A stretch of DNA of 64,000 bases from Synechococcus sp. PCC 6312 (GCF_000316685.1 NC_019680.1:2543501-2607500), one strand, 5' to 3'. Counted from the stretch's first letter, positions 1 through 9,005 are shown. Translations and numbers: made by a program. The notes: generated by a model not told the origin, from the sequence alone.

Positions 1-1674
1 TTTATTAATCAACAGCAGCGGATCAATGCCATTATTCGAGGATTTTGACATTTTCTTGTTGTTTTCATCCCGCACCAGGCCATGGATATAAACATCAGAA
101 AAAGGCATTTTTTTCGTGAAATATCCGGCCATTAAGGTCATCCGGGCGACCCAGAAAAAGATAATGTCAAACCCTGTAACGAGGGTGGCATTGGGATAAT
201 AGGTGTCAAAATCAATGGTTTTCTCGGGCCAACCTAATGTGGAAAACGGCCAAAGTCCTGAAGAAAACCAGGTATCTAGCACATCGGGGTCTTGTTCGAG
301 GGTAATGTCATTACCAAATTGAGCTTTAGCTGTTTTTTCCGCCTCGGCCTGACTCTTGGTGACAATAAAGGGAGTGTGATCTGTAATTTCCCCATTAGTT
401 TCACTAACCACATACCAGGCCGGGATTTGATGCCCCCACCACAGTTGACGAGAAATACACCAATCTTTTAAGTTGACAAGCCAATCCCGATATACTTTTG
501 TCCAGCGTTCTGGAATAAACCGAGGGGAGTTATTGTCATCTAATTCATGTAGCGTGTGATCGGCTAAGGGGCGAATTTTAACAAACCATTGGGTTGATAA
601 GAGTGGTTCAACCGGAACTTTGCCCCGATCACTGTAGGGAACGGTATGCTTATAATCTTCAACTCGAACTAAAAAGCCTTGCTGTTCTAATGCTTCAACG
701 ACTTTCTTCCGAGCGACAAACCGATCTAAGCCGACAAACTCTCCAGCGTTTTCATTCAATGTGCCATCTTTATTGAGCAAATTAATCATCGGTAAATTGT
801 GGCGTTCACCCATGGCAAAATCATTGGGATCATGGGCCGGTGTCACCTTGACACAACCTGTCCCAAAACTCGGATCCACATAACTATCGGCAATGATCGG
901 AATTTCCCGGTTCATCAACGGCAAGATCAATGTTTTTCCGACTAATTGGGTATAGCGGGTATCCTCAGGATTCACTGCCACCGCCGTATCCCCCAACATC
1001 GTTTCCGGCCGGGTTGTTGCCACTTCTAAATAGCCAGAACCATCAGCCAACGGATAGCGAAAATGCCACAAATGCCCCGCTACTTCGATGTTTTCTACTT
1101 CTAAATCGGAAACTGCGGATTGACTGGCCGGACACCAGTTGACCATGTATTGCCCCCGGTAGATCAGGCCATCCTCATAAAGCTGGACAAACGCCTCTAA
1201 TACCGCCGCTGACAGGCCCGCATCCATCGTGAATCGCTCCCGACTCCAATCCACGGAGAGGCCCAGCCGCCGCAGTTGCCCGACAATCGTCCCACCCGAT
1301 TCTTCTTTCCAGGCCCAGGCCCGCTCTAAATATTTTTCCCGACCAACATCCTCCCGAGCTTTCCCCGCCGCCGTTAATTCCCGATCCAAAATCGTACTCA
1401 CGGCAATGCTGGCATGATCCGTTCCCGGCAACCAAAGCGTATTGCGCCCAATCATCCGGTGATAGCGAATCAGAACATCAATCAAGGCGTGTTCAAAGGC
1501 ATGACCCATGTGCAAACTGCCCGTGACGTTTGGCGGCGGAATCACAATACAGTAGGGTTCACCGGGATGGTTTGGATCCGCTTGAAAGGCCTGGTGAGTT
1601 TCCCAGAGGGTTTGCCATTTGGCTTCCGTGGCCTGGGGGGTGTATTGACTGGGCAGAGGGGCAGGTGTGGTCAT
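1..1674 (-). CDS. valS: Valine--tRNA ligase, partial (C-terminal part outside window)
   Basis: Class I aminoacyl-tRNA synthetase that charges tRNA-Val in the cytoplasm. The minus strand reads [20 protein letters not shown] from the ATG at 1672-1674, followed by [19 protein letters not shown] (the HIGH signature as HMGH) and [10 protein letters not shown]; at the very start of the window it reads [14 protein letters not shown], the KMSKS loop. About 558 codons are present; the anticodon-binding domain and C-terminal coiled coil lie beyond position 1. The frame is open throughout. Extra fragments of this gene's 5' end occur upstream at 2380-2501, 3607-3644 and 4356-4396, so the region ahead of valS has been rearranged repeatedly. 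Identity is certain from the two signatures. Confidence 0.97.
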   Translation of the reverse strand, partial: MTTPAPLPSQYTPQATEAKWQTLWETHQAFQADPNHPGEPYCIVIPPPNVTGSLHMGHAFEHALIDVLIRYHRMIGRNTLWLPGTDHASIAVSTILDRELTAAGKAREDVGREKYLERAWAWKEESGGTIVGQLRRLGLSVDWSRERFTMDAGLSAAVLEAFVQLYEDGLIYRGQYMVNWCPASQSAVSDLEVENIEVAGHLWHFRYPLADGSGYLEVATTRPETMLGDTAVAVNPEDTRYTQLVGKTLILPLMNREIPIIADSYVDPSFGTGCVKVTPAHDPNDFAMGERHNLPMINLLNKDGTLNENAGEFVGLDRFVARKKVVEALEQQGFLVRVEDYKHTVPYSDRGKVPVEPLLSTQWFVKIRPLADHTLHELDDNNSPRFIPERWTKVYRDWLVNLKDWCISRQLWWGHQIPAWYVVSETNGEITDHTPFIVTKSQAEAEKTAKAQFGNDITLEQDPDVLDTWFSSGLWPFSTLGWPEKTIDFDTYYPNATLVTGFDIIFFWVARMTLMAGYFTKKMPFSDVYIHGLVRDENNKKMSKSSNNGIDPLLLINK

Positions 1675-1887
1675 GGAGGCGGCAAACTCAATAATGCTCA
1701 CCTATTTTACCTGGCGGCCGCTGGCCTGGTTGGGATTGGGAGGCTTAGGTGACTCACCGATCCTTTTACTTTGTTAGTTTTTGGAAGAATGTTGAGTCTT
1801 TTTGGGGACTGGGTTAGAGTCAGGACAGTCGTTTTCCATCCGATCAGGCCTGGGCTGAAGACCCCGCAAGAATTTGGTCATTAATTT

Positions 1888-2370
1888 ATGGTTGCTAACC
1901 CTTCACGATCTCCAGCAGAGCTAACATCTGTCCCATCGTTATATGAGCAAGATTATCTGATCTGGCTTGAAAAAACAGTCCGTCAACTAGAGTCTCAGGT
2001 CTTTTCAGAACTTGATTTAGAAAATCTAATTGAGGAAATTAGCGATTTGGGTAAAAGTCATAAAAATGCTGCGGCTAGTTATCTCATGCGGATTTGCGAA
2101 CATTTACTCAAGATCAAATACTGGGATTCGGAGCGGGAGCATTGTTATCCTGGGTGGCGGCGGGAAATTAGAAACTTTCGGATTGAGCTTCACAAATTAT
2201 TGGAAAATAGCCCAAGTTTAAAACGATTTCTGGAATCTGAATTTAATACCCAGTACCGGAATGGACGTGACCTTTTCCTGGATGCTAGCAATTTACCCGC
2301 CGTGTTAGTTCCTGAAGAACCCAAATTTACCCTCGACCAGGCCCTTGATGCAGACTGGTTGCCCATCTAA
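1888..2370 (+). CDS. DUF29 domain-containing protein
   Basis: A 160-residue protein of the DUF29 family, which is abundant and often multicopy in cyanobacteria and has no established function. The typical features are visible: YEQDYLIWLEKT near the start, DLENLIEEISDLGKS, a Lys/Tyr/Trp-rich centre (LLKIKYW, then CYPGWRREI) and the late segment YRNGRDLFLDAS. The start is the ATG at 1888. It sits alone, divergent from valS, between the native valS 5' end and a duplicated valS 5' fragment (2380-2501), so it probably arrived as an accessory cassette. No toxin or nuclease motif can be assigned. Confidence 0.85.
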   Translation: MVANPSRSPAELTSVPSLYEQDYLIWLEKTVRQLESQVFSELDLENLIEEISDLGKSHKNAAASYLMRICEHLLKIKYWDSEREHCYPGWRREIRNFRIELHKLLENSPSLKRFLESEFNTQYRNGRDLFLDASNLPAVLVPEEPKFTLDQALDADWLPI

Positions 2371-2379
2371 TTGGAAGGC

Positions 2380-2501
2380 TTGGTGGGTTCCCCAGAGTTC
2401 TTACCATTTGGCTTCCGTGGCCTGGGGGGTGTATTGGCTAGGTAGAGGGGCAGTTGTGGTCATGGAGGCGGCAAACTCAATAATGCTCACCTATTTTACC
2501 T
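2380..2501 (-). repeat. Duplicated 5' fragment of valS (copy 1)
   Basis: 122 bases that align without gaps to 1591-1712, the valS leader plus the first ~28 codons, with about 11 mismatches counted by eye (~90% identity). The copied start codon is at 2461-2463. The frame runs about 20 codons ([20 protein letters not shown]) and then hits TAA where native valS has CAA (Gln). It is therefore a decayed duplicate, not a gene. Same orientation as valS, about 790 bp upstream of it. Confidence 0.9.
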
Positions 2502-2544
2502 AGCTGCCGGGGAATCAATTATCTTCTGTGGAGGAGCGATTGCG

Positions 2545-3366
2545 TTATATAGATTCTTTAAGGCTTATAGTCTCTTCTGTGAGAGAAAGAATGTATTGAT
2601 CACCCTTACGAAACATCCATCTTGAAGTTTTAAGAACTTTATTGCAAGTTTCTAATATTTGCTTCTTAGGTGACGATGAAATATGCAGCCCCGCAAGCAT
2701 AGTTGGCTTATTATCTTCAAGTTTAAAGGTAACCAACATAGGTTCGACACTCATTATACGAACATAACCTTCAGGACAGTCATCAGTAGTCCATCCGTAT
2801 ACATCGAGGGGTAATAGCTGGCTCAATGTGAGGATACATTGATGTAGCCAAGTACCTATTTCGTGATTTTTTGCCCTGTCAAAAATGTTTTTAGCTTCAT
2901 AAGGCATTAATCTATCTACATGAGCTGATAACCGATCTCTCACACCCCGAATGGCACTTGTTTTATCAAGAGGGACAACTTTTAGGAAATCTTCAAGAGT
3001 TTTATTAATCGTTTTCATCTGAGCTTTATTAGATTTACTTCTCATCTCAGGTGCAGATTGCAAATAGTTACATAAATCTCGAATTGATACACAAAGTGAG
3101 TATAAAGGAGTTACTAATAATTTGGCTCGGCGGCGAGATTGTTCTGCGTCCTTTAGAATAGCGGTAGGCATTAATAGATTATTAATATCTTCTAGCGCAT
3201 CAAAGCATCGCCAAAGATGTAGGGCAGGAGTATTTGATGGATGCCAATCATTAATCTTTGCTTCTTCTGTTGCCAAATTAGAAAGCTTTCGTTTAGCTTT
3301 ATCTAAATATATGGGAATACCCTTTTGATCTTCCACAGCACTTACTACAGACTTTAACGTGATCAA
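2545..3366 (-). CDS. Unrecognised 273-residue protein (AT-rich accessory gene)
   Basis: No family is recognised. The product is mostly helical and soluble, with no signal peptide or membrane segment. Residues ~25-60 contain a Trp/His-rich stretch (INDWHPSNTPALHLWRCFDA), and around residue 145 is GVRDRLSAHVDR, which resembles the Arg-x(4-6)-His motif of HEPN ribonuclease domains; this likeness is weak and may be chance. The C-terminal third looks like an alpha/beta segment. The assigned start is a TTG at 3366 and is uncertain, since no good ATG exists near the N-terminus. Base composition is more AT-rich than neighbouring core genes and it lies between two valS fragments, so horizontal acquisition is likely. 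It could be a defence or stress protein, but this is not shown. Confidence 0.6.
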   Translation of the reverse strand: MITLKSVVSAVEDQKGIPIYLDKAKRKLSNLATEEAKINDWHPSNTPALHLWRCFDALEDINNLLMPTAILKDAEQSRRRAKLLVTPLYSLCVSIRDLCNYLQSAPEMRSKSNKAQMKTINKTLEDFLKVVPLDKTSAIRGVRDRLSAHVDRLMPYEAKNIFDRAKNHEIGTWLHQCILTLSQLLPLDVYGWTTDDCPEGYVRIMSVEPMLVTFKLEDNKPTMLAGLHISSSPKKQILETCNKVLKTSRWMFRKGDQYILSLTEETISLKESI

Positions 3367-3409
3367 GTCAACCTATTTTAGCAAACCCAGTTAAGGTAGG
3401 GACTTCTTA

Positions 3410-3567
3410 AGAATCATTAGCCAAGCCACGCGCAAATTGGATCGCCTTAAAAAGGCTTGGATGGTTTTTCTGATTCTTTCTTGTTTGACTTGCCAATCAC
3501 CACCAGGCCTGGGGCGAACATGATAGGTTGGATTTTCTTTTGTGGGACTGCTATTTTTCTTGGTCAT
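3410..3567 (-). pseudogene. Broken duplicate of the DUF2188 antitoxin gene
   Basis: The minus strand from the ATG at 3565-3567 reads MTKKNSSPTKENPTYHVRPR and continues PGGDWQVKQERIRKTIQAFL, a close copy of the intact gene at 3990-4310. A small deletion after QAFL then shifts the frame: the bases that encode AIQFARGLA in the intact gene are still present but read in another frame. The similarity ends near 3410, so the C-terminal half and the toxin partner are missing. The duplicated unit also carries the antitoxin leader and a short valS fragment (3607-3644), so a whole module was copied. Confidence 0.8.
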
Positions 3568-3606
3568 GGGTCTTTGTGGGCTTACTTAGTTACTTATTCT
3601 AACGGG

Positions 3607-3644
3607 CCTGGTGCGTTTCCCAGAGTTGTTACCATTTGGCTTCC
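3607..3644 (-). repeat. Short valS 5' fragment (copy 2)
   Basis: About 38 bases matching valS codons near position 20-32 (native 1590-1628; shared core CCAGAG..GTT..CCATTTGGCTTCC as read on the plus strand). It lies just upstream of the broken DUF2188 copy, in the same orientation as valS. It is shorter than copy 1 and ends before the valS start codon. Confidence 0.75.
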
Positions 3645-3682
3645 ATTGATCCATTTGTTCACTGCAATACCCAGGAAAGCGC

Positions 3683-4012
3683 TTATAAATCTAACCAACT
3701 TCGTAACGATGCCCCAAGATGCCTCATATCAGCTTCTCCTAATTGACCAATGACCTTAATAACTAAACTTTTATGTACCGTATAAATACCTCTTTTTACA
3801 GCAGTCACAACATTCAACCCAGCTAATGACCATTCTTGAAGGATAAACTCTCCCGCAAGGAGTGATGCTATTTTGCTCGTGAGTGGAGTAATAAAAATAT
3901 CCTGAGATAGATTTGGTGGGCTGATAACAACTGCAGGCCTTACCTTAGAACTCGTCAAATCTGAAAATGGATAGCGTACCAGGATGACATCATGTTTCGA
4001 GTAATTTGGCAT
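3683..4012 (-). CDS. Type II toxin of the PemK/MazF family
   Basis: Probable mRNA-cleaving endoribonuclease toxin of about 109 residues. The MazF/PemK N-terminal pattern is clear: KHDVILVRYPFSDLTSSKVR followed by PAVVIS, and TPLTSK further on, matching the family's GDVV-V-FPF-D-KRPALVIS pattern. The start chosen is the ATG at 4012 (MPNYSK), which gives the usual family length and overlaps the upstream antitoxin gene (end 3990) by 23 bp, the coupling typical of toxin-antitoxin pairs. Upstream in-frame ATGs would add up to 18 residues. Regulation is expected to be autoregulatory through the antitoxin, which is inferred from the family. Confidence 0.85.
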   Translation of the reverse strand: MPNYSKHDVILVRYPFSDLTSSKVRPAVVISPPNLSQDIFITPLTSKIASLLAGEFILQEWSLAGLNVVTAVKRGIYTVHKSLVIKVIGQLGEADMRHLGASLRSWLDL

Positions 4013-4310
4013 AGACATCATCCTCGTCATTATCCCAAACTGCATCCAGCGATGTCTGACTAGCACCTAACCAAAACTCAGCATTATTCTTAGGTAATTT
4101 ACCAGGAACTTTTTTTCGGTGATGGATATCCACTCGTCCACCTACTTCATGGGCCAGGCCACGTGCAAATTGAATAGCCTCTTTCTGGGTTAAAAAGGCT
4201 TTAATAGTTTTTCTAGTTCCTTCTTGTTTTACCTGCCAACCACCACCAGGCCTGGGGCGGACATGATAGGTTGGATTTTCCTGAGTGGAAACGCTATTTT
4301 TCTTAGTCAT
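3990..4310 (-). CDS. DUF2188 antitoxin fused to a MazF-binding-type tail
   Basis: A 106-residue protein. Residues ~14-62 are a DUF2188 domain (TYHVRPRPGGGWQVKQEGTR, then AIQFARGLAHEVGGRVDIHH). The C-terminal ~30 residues (LDAVWDNDEDDVYAKLLE) resemble the acidic toxin-wrapping tails of small antitoxins. It overlaps the MazF-like toxin by 23 bp, with the antitoxin gene first, so it is very probably the cognate antitoxin. DUF2188 proteins are usually short and unannotated; their use as the DNA-binding or anchor part of an antitoxin is inference. The start is the ATG at 4308-4310. A broken duplicate lies at 3410-3567. Confidence 0.75.
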   Translation of the reverse strand: MTKKNSVSTQENPTYHVRPRPGGGWQVKQEGTRKTIKAFLTQKEAIQFARGLAHEVGGRVDIHHRKKVPGKLPKNNAEFWLGASQTSLDAVWDNDEDDVYAKLLET

Positions 4311-4355
4311 GTGTCATGTAGGAAATTAATAGCTGATTTATTCTAACTGGCCCGG

Positions 4356-4396
4356 CCTGGTGAGTTTCCTAGAGTTGCTGCCATTTAGCCTCCGTG
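4356..4396 (-). repeat. Short valS 5' fragment (copy 3)
   Basis: About 41 bases beginning CCTGGTGAGTTTCCTAGAG on the plus strand, matching native valS bases 1590-1630 with a few changes. It lies about 45 bp upstream of the intact DUF2188 gene, at the same relative place as copy 2 has to the broken DUF2188 gene. Same orientation as valS. Confidence 0.7.
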
Positions 4397-4600
4397 TCGG
4401 TGAGACTGAAATCAAAACGACTTTCGGATACTTGCGGCTTGAGTATGCGTTTCCTCTGGATAGTTGACATAGAAAATACGACCAAGATCGGAATCTATGG
4501 AGATCCCAAACAATCTTTACAAAACTTAAATAAACTTAAGAGTTTTCTGCTCGACGATTAGATTTGGATAGACTGAGTGAAGTCAGGGAAATTTTAAGAG

Positions 4601-4674
4601 GGCGAACGATGGGACTCGAACCCACGAGTGGTGGAACCACAATCCACTGCCTTAACCACTTGGCTACGCTCGCC
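4601..4674 (-). tRNA. tRNA-His (anticodon GTG)
   Basis: The minus strand folds as a 74-nt cloverleaf: acceptor GGCGAGC pairing GTTCGCC (one G-T pair), anticodon stem GTGGA/TCCAC with loop TTGTGGT (anticodon GTG), and T-arm GTGGG-TTCGAGT-CCCAT. The base after the acceptor is C, the C73 discriminator expected for tRNA-His. The base before G1 is C rather than the usually encoded G-1. No CCA is encoded. It marks the right border of the rearranged valS upstream zone. Confidence 0.95.
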
Positions 4675-4714
4675 GCAGATGTTGCTAATCTCTGATTATA
4701 CCAGATACTTAATC

Positions 4715-5137
4715 ATGGATCGTCCTTCACTTATTTCTGCTCATCCCCTACCGCCGCGGCAGTCTCGTCCCAAAAGCTTGGCCTGGGTGGTCGTGCTGAG
4801 CTTGGGTCTGGTTGGATTTAGTGTGGTTGCAACACTGACAAACCCGGATCAAGCTGCCTATGAAACCTATCTCAGTCACCAGGCCCTGAGTCAGTTAGAA
4901 ACTCAATTTTGCTCGCCAACCTCAACAACCGATCGTTTGGGGCTAGGGCAGTTTGTTCAACAAGGCTGTCAATCCCTCCTTCAACAAGGGCAACACCCCC
5001 TCAAGGAACTGATTGGCTACCATACAACGCGCCATAATCTTGGCCTGGTGAGTCTTTATACAACAGAGTTGCCAGCGGTAACCCGTAAAAAGATTTGGGC
5101 CATTGGCTTTTTGGGACAGATTTATTTACTGCAATAA
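4715..5137 (+). CDS. DUF4359-type membrane-anchored protein
   Basis: About 140 residues from the ATG at 4715; an upstream in-frame start at 4628 lies inside the antisense of tRNA-His and is rejected. Residues ~20-40 form one hydrophobic anchor (LAWVVVLSLGLVGFSVVATL). It is followed by NPDQAAYETYLSHQAL and a single Cys in LETQFC, the pattern of the cyanobacterial DUF4359 family, then a variable domain ending AIGFLGQIYLLQ. Likely a plasma- or thylakoid-membrane protein with its bulk outside the cytoplasm. Function is unknown. It is convergent with tsaC. Confidence 0.75.
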   Translation: MDRPSLISAHPLPPRQSRPKSLAWVVVLSLGLVGFSVVATLTNPDQAAYETYLSHQALSQLETQFCSPTSTTDRLGLGQFVQQGCQSLLQQGQHPLKELIGYHTTRHNLGLVSLYTTELPAVTRKKIWAIGFLGQIYLLQ

Positions 5138-5145
5138 TTCCTATC

Positions 5146-5748
5146 CTATACCTGAAGGAATTTTTCACCGGGAATGCTACCTTGCCGCAAGCAAACCCAG
5201 CCAGTGCCGTTCCATTTAATCACCGTTGAAGGTATCGCTGCTTCTGGGGCAGGTGGCCAGGAGTCCTCGGATACGGTAAAAACCTGGGGAAAGTGTTTCT
5301 GAATTTCTAGGTAGGTTAATAAGGGAGGCTGCCCAGAACGATTGATGCTGGTGGTTGCCAAGGGGCCAGTCTGGTTAAGAATATCTCGAGCCATATCTGA
5401 ATTGGGAATCCGCAGGCCAATGGTGGTTGGATTTTCCGGGTTCATGGCTGGGGGTAAGCGAGGGCTAGCAGGGAGAACAAGGGTTAACGCGCCTGGCCAA
5501 TAGGTTGCTGCAATGGATTGCCAAATCTCCCAGGCCTGGGGACTCCCTTCAACATAGGGCCACAAACTTTCTGGAGACGCTCCCATGAGAATGAGAGGCT
5601 TATCGGACTGGCGTTGCTTGGCCTGGTAAATTAATCCGGCTTGATCTGGACGGCAGGCCAAGGCAGGCACCGTATCTGTCGGAAAGCTAATCAGGTGTTC
5701 ACCGGAGCGCACCGCAGCGATTAGAGCCAAAAAAGAAATTGTAGCCAT
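5146..5748 (-). CDS. tsaC: L-threonylcarbamoyladenylate synthase (YrdC/Sua5 family)
   Basis: Makes threonylcarbamoyl-AMP from threonine, bicarbonate and ATP, the first step of t6A37 modification of ANN-decoding tRNAs. The 200-residue product is a stand-alone YrdC domain with the expected motifs: GEHLISFPTDTVPALACRPD (nucleotide-binding entry), YQAKQRQSDKPL, the segment YWPGALTLVL, IGLRIPN, and GPLATTSINRSGQPP. It lacks the Sua5 C-terminal domain, so it is the TsaC-type short form. Start is the ATG at 5746-5748. It is convergent with the DUF4359 gene, with stops 8 bp apart. Confidence 0.9.
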   Translation of the reverse strand: MATISFLALIAAVRSGEHLISFPTDTVPALACRPDQAGLIYQAKQRQSDKPLILMGASPESLWPYVEGSPQAWEIWQSIAATYWPGALTLVLPASPRLPPAMNPENPTTIGLRIPNSDMARDILNQTGPLATTSINRSGQPPLLTYLEIQKHFPQVFTVSEDSWPPAPEAAIPSTVIKWNGTGWVCLRQGSIPGEKFLQV

Positions 5749-6228
5749 GATTGCCCTTAAGCAGAGTCAAAAAAACCGTCCGTTTTGTGGCGGAGTCAGT
5801 GACTAAAAGGATACTAGGAAAGAAATAATTAAGGAAACAATCAAGGCACAAGCCGTCAAAAACAGGGAAGACTTCAAGGATTGAGTGTACATAGACATAG
5901 GACAACGATGAATAATATAGGATTGGGTTGATTGAGTTCTTTTCAGGCTGCGGCAATTGTGGCTAGCAATAGTTTCCGTATCTGCTTTGTTAGCCGTATC
6001 ACAAATTTTAGCGTAGAGATTAGTGTAATTGTCAGCTTCTGATGTATCCGGCCGTTCCAGAAACTCCTACCCCCTCAAGGCGCAAGTCGGTGGAGCAATT
6101 CTATGATCTCAACTAAAATTAATCGTCACCTAGGTGATTCACCCAAATCAGGTTCCCCATTGCGCGCGGGGCCTAATCCCTTGTAGATATGGGATGTGAA
6201 AATTTGATTAAGGGCGGCAGAAACCACG
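5749..6228. other. Intergenic region between divergent tsaC and dxr
   Basis: 480 bases with no convincing gene; the only open frame (5699-5956, minus) overlaps the tsaC start out of frame and has no family resemblance. It must contain the promoters of both tsaC and dxr. No strong sigma-70 pair, riboswitch or repeat could be recognised by eye. Confidence 0.5.
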
Positions 6229-7413
6229 GTGAAAGCAATTACACTTTTAGGCTCAACTGGCTCGATTGGCACTCAAACCCTGGATATTGTTGCCCATCAC
6301 CCAGATAAGTTTCGGATCGTTGGCCTGGCGGCTGGTCGGAACTTAGAGTTATTCATTCCCCAGGTACGGCAGTTTTGTCCAGAAATCATTAGCATTGCTG
6401 ACCCCAACCAAAAACAAGACTTGTTAGATGGACTCGTAGGTTTAGATTCCTTACCCAAAATTGTTTTTGGAGCCGAGGGGATTGCCGAAGTGGCCGCCTA
6501 TGGCGATGCCCAGGCCGTGGTGACAGGAATTGTTGGCTGTGCCGGATTATTACCCACAATTGCGGCGATTAAGGCGGGAAAGGATATTGCTCTGGCGAAT
6601 AAAGAAACCCTGATTGCCGGTGGGCCAGTGGTGCTGCCTTTGATTGAGGAGTATGGTGTCAAGCTACTGCCAGCGGATTCGGAACATTCGGCCATTTTCC
6701 AATGTTTACAAGGGGTTCCGACCGGGGGCTTACGGCGGATCATCCTGACAGCATCGGGGGGGGCATTTCGGGATTGGCCGGTGGAAAACCTGAGTCAAGT
6801 CACTGTCGCCGATGCCCTCAAACATCCCAACTGGTCTATGGGGCCCAAAATTACGGTGGATTCAGCAACCCTTATGAACAAGGGCCTGGAAGTCATTGAG
6901 GCTCACTATTTATTTGGGGCCAGTTATGACCAGATTGATATTGTGATTCATCCCCAAAGCATTATTCATTCCTTAATTGAGTTACAAGATACCTCGGTAT
7001 TGGCTCAGTTAGGTTGGCCAGATATGCGCTTGCCATTGCTCTACGCCTTGTCTTGGCCGGAGCGAGTTGCTACAGATTGGTCTCCCTTAGATTTGGTCAA
7101 GTCTGGAGATTTAACCTTCCGAACTCCCGACCACCAAAAATACCCCTGTATGAACTTGGCCTATGGGGCTGGCCGAGCTGGAGGAGCAATGCCCGCGGTG
7201 CTGAATGCGGCCAACGAACAGGCAGTAGCTCTATTTTTGGATGGTCAAGTTGATTTTCTAGATATTCCTCGCTTAATTGAACTAACCTGTAGCCAATTTG
7301 AGCACCAAAACATCCAAGCTCCAGGCCTGGCAGATATTCTCCATGCCGATCAGTGGGCCCGGGCCACGGTGCGGGATAAGGCCAAAACAGCCAAACCCCC
7401 GGTACTGATTTGA
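6229..7413 (+). CDS. dxr: 1-deoxy-D-xylulose 5-phosphate reductoisomerase
   Basis: Second step of the MEP isoprenoid pathway: rearrangement and NADPH reduction of DXP to MEP, in the cytoplasm. The 394-residue length is normal. Seen: N-terminal NADPH-binding [16 protein letters not shown], the linker [13 protein letters not shown], the metal and substrate segment [39 protein letters not shown], and the mobile flap area GWPDMRLPL. The start is a GTG at 6229 placed just before [13 protein letters not shown], where family members begin. The gene stands alone downstream of a 480-bp gap. Confidence 0.97.
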   Translation: MKAITLLGSTGSIGTQTLDIVAHHPDKFRIVGLAAGRNLELFIPQVRQFCPEIISIADPNQKQDLLDGLVGLDSLPKIVFGAEGIAEVAAYGDAQAVVTGIVGCAGLLPTIAAIKAGKDIALANKETLIAGGPVVLPLIEEYGVKLLPADSEHSAIFQCLQGVPTGGLRRIILTASGGAFRDWPVENLSQVTVADALKHPNWSMGPKITVDSATLMNKGLEVIEAHYLFGASYDQIDIVIHPQSIIHSLIELQDTSVLAQLGWPDMRLPLLYALSWPERVATDWSPLDLVKSGDLTFRTPDHQKYPCMNLAYGAGRAGGAMPAVLNAANEQAVALFLDGQVDFLDIPRLIELTCSQFEHQNIQAPGLADILHADQWARATVRDKAKTAKPPVLI

Positions 7414-7508
7414 GGCTTAGCCCAAAACAATAAGGGAGATAGCCACAGCCAGATTGTTCTCAAACCAAAGCTTTCTCCCCTAGATTTGGAGTTTGTTGCC
7501 GAGGCTTC

Positions 7509-7976
7509 CTAGAAGCGGGCGGGCACAGGCCGGGCAGGGGGTTGATAGACAGGTGGATAATATACTGGTGGGGGTGGGGTCATGGGGGGTTGCACAGAGA
7601 CTTGGCAAGGGGGCATTTGACCCGCCATGGTTTCGCAGAAGGGGGTATCTAAATCAGGAGTCCGGGCAATACTCGGTGAAGCTTGCTGACGCAAAAGATC
7701 ACGATAGAGGGCATTGACCCGTTTGCCTGTCCAGAAAATATCGTTATCTTTGTAGGTTGGGGCTCCAAACACAAAGATGGCATCCCCTTCCAGAGTGGCG
7801 ACATCATCCCAAAAGGTTGTTTCTCCATCGATCCGGGTTGCCGCTTCGGGGATAATCGGTTGATTGATGGGTATTTCCGCAGGATTAAAATTACGGCTTT
7901 GGGCCTGGGCGACAACGGTGCTCCCACTCCAGGCCAAGAGTGCCGTGGCTAATACTGTGGTCAATCTCACACCCAT
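7509..7976 (-). CDS. Secreted proline-rich protein of unknown function
   Basis: About 155 residues from the ATG at 7976; an upstream start at 8030 is possible but places extra residues before a normal signal peptide. Residues 1-25 (MGVRLTTVLATALLAW, ending near VVAQAQS) are a Sec signal peptide. The mature part has a compact central region (FWDDVATLEGDAIFVFGAPT) and two Cys residues (TPFCETMAGQMPPCQ), probably a disulfide. It ends in a Pro/Tyr-rich tail (PPPPVYYPPVYQPPARP). Similar small exported proteins are common in cyanobacteria without known role. Convergent with dxr. Confidence 0.7.
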   Translation of the reverse strand: MGVRLTTVLATALLAWSGSTVVAQAQSRNFNPAEIPINQPIIPEAATRIDGETTFWDDVATLEGDAIFVFGAPTYKDNDIFWTGKRVNALYRDLLRQQASPSIARTPDLDTPFCETMAGQMPPCQVSVQPPMTPPPPVYYPPVYQPPARPVPARF

Positions 7977-8184
7977 GATCTTGCTCCTTTGGTAGGGGGC
8001 GACTAAGAACAATACAACTAAGTACCCCATGTTGAGCTTAATAGCGGCCCAACTCTAGGCTCCATTTTTACTTTAGAAGTCAGACATAGAAATATGCGGA
8101 TTGGATGTGCAGGTTTATAATTGACTTTTAATCCGGCCCAACTGGCATAGGCTGGCCACTTTTATGCCGTCATTTAATCTCCAG

Positions 8185-9000
8185 TTAATCATCAATAATT
8201 TGCCGCAAAATATCTTGAACCATAGCCTGCTGTTCTAAGGAGGGGCGGGTAGCCAAATAGTCCAGTAAATCTGCCTTAGCCTCACGCCAGCGACCCAAGT
8301 GGTAGGACAAAATCCCCCGATCTCGCAATTCATCCACGGACTGGGGAGACACGAGGAGAATCCGCTCCACTGCCCCTAGGGATCGTTCCAAATCTCGCCG
8401 CTCCAAATAGATCCGCTTCAGGTTACTGAGCAGGCGAATTAAGAATTGCTGAGGAGTGACGACCTGGAAAAATTCTGGGCGCAAGGGAACAGCCTGTTGA
8501 AAAATTTCCTCCAAGCGGGCCTGGCAATCCTGGGCAAACAAAATTTCGCCGTTATTAAAGACATCAATATGGATTTCGACATCGGGCAGATCGGGGCGAA
8601 TTAAAAAATGTCCCGGAAATCCGACTCCCACCATGGGAAAATCAACGCGGCGGGCAACGTCTAAATAGACTAACGCCAAGGTAATGGGGATGCCCGTTCG
8701 CTGCTCTAGGACACGGTTGAGAAAACTATTGTCCGGGTTGTAATAGTCGGCGGTATTACCAGAAAAACCTAATTCACCATAAAGATAGTCATTAATCGCG
8801 CCAATAATCCGCAGGGGATAACGTTCTGTGGGGAGGCGTTTTTTAACTGATTGCCCCATAGATTCGAGTTGATCAACGTAGTCTTCAATGACTAGATTGG
8901 GATATTCTTCTTGTGCAATGTATAGGGCGGCTGTGACTAAATTCAGGGGAGACTGATGAAGAGTGCGAAAAAAGTGGCGACGAGTGGGTGAAAGTTCCAT
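8185..9000 (-). CDS. SirB1 family protein (transglutaminase-like plus TPR)
   Basis: A 271-residue member of the SirB1/transglutaminase-like family, with the segments NDYLYGELGFSGNTADYYNP, FLNRVLEQRTGIPITLALVY and GVGFPGHFLI that define it, followed by a C-terminal TPR-like helical part (VERILLVSPQSVDELRDRGI, RWREAKADLLDYLA). The precise biochemical role of bacterial SirB1 proteins is not established. The start is the ATG at 8998-9000. It lies 5 bp downstream of the pentapeptide gene on the same strand, so the two are probably cotranscribed. Confidence 0.88.
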   Translation of the reverse strand: MELSPTRRHFFRTLHQSPLNLVTAALYIAQEEYPNLVIEDYVDQLESMGQSVKKRLPTERYPLRIIGAINDYLYGELGFSGNTADYYNPDNSFLNRVLEQRTGIPITLALVYLDVARRVDFPMVGVGFPGHFLIRPDLPDVEIHIDVFNNGEILFAQDCQARLEEIFQQAVPLRPEFFQVVTPQQFLIRLLSNLKRIYLERRDLERSLGAVERILLVSPQSVDELRDRGILSYHLGRWREAKADLLDYLATRPSLEQQAMVQDILRQIIDD

Positions 9001-9005
9001 AGTCT

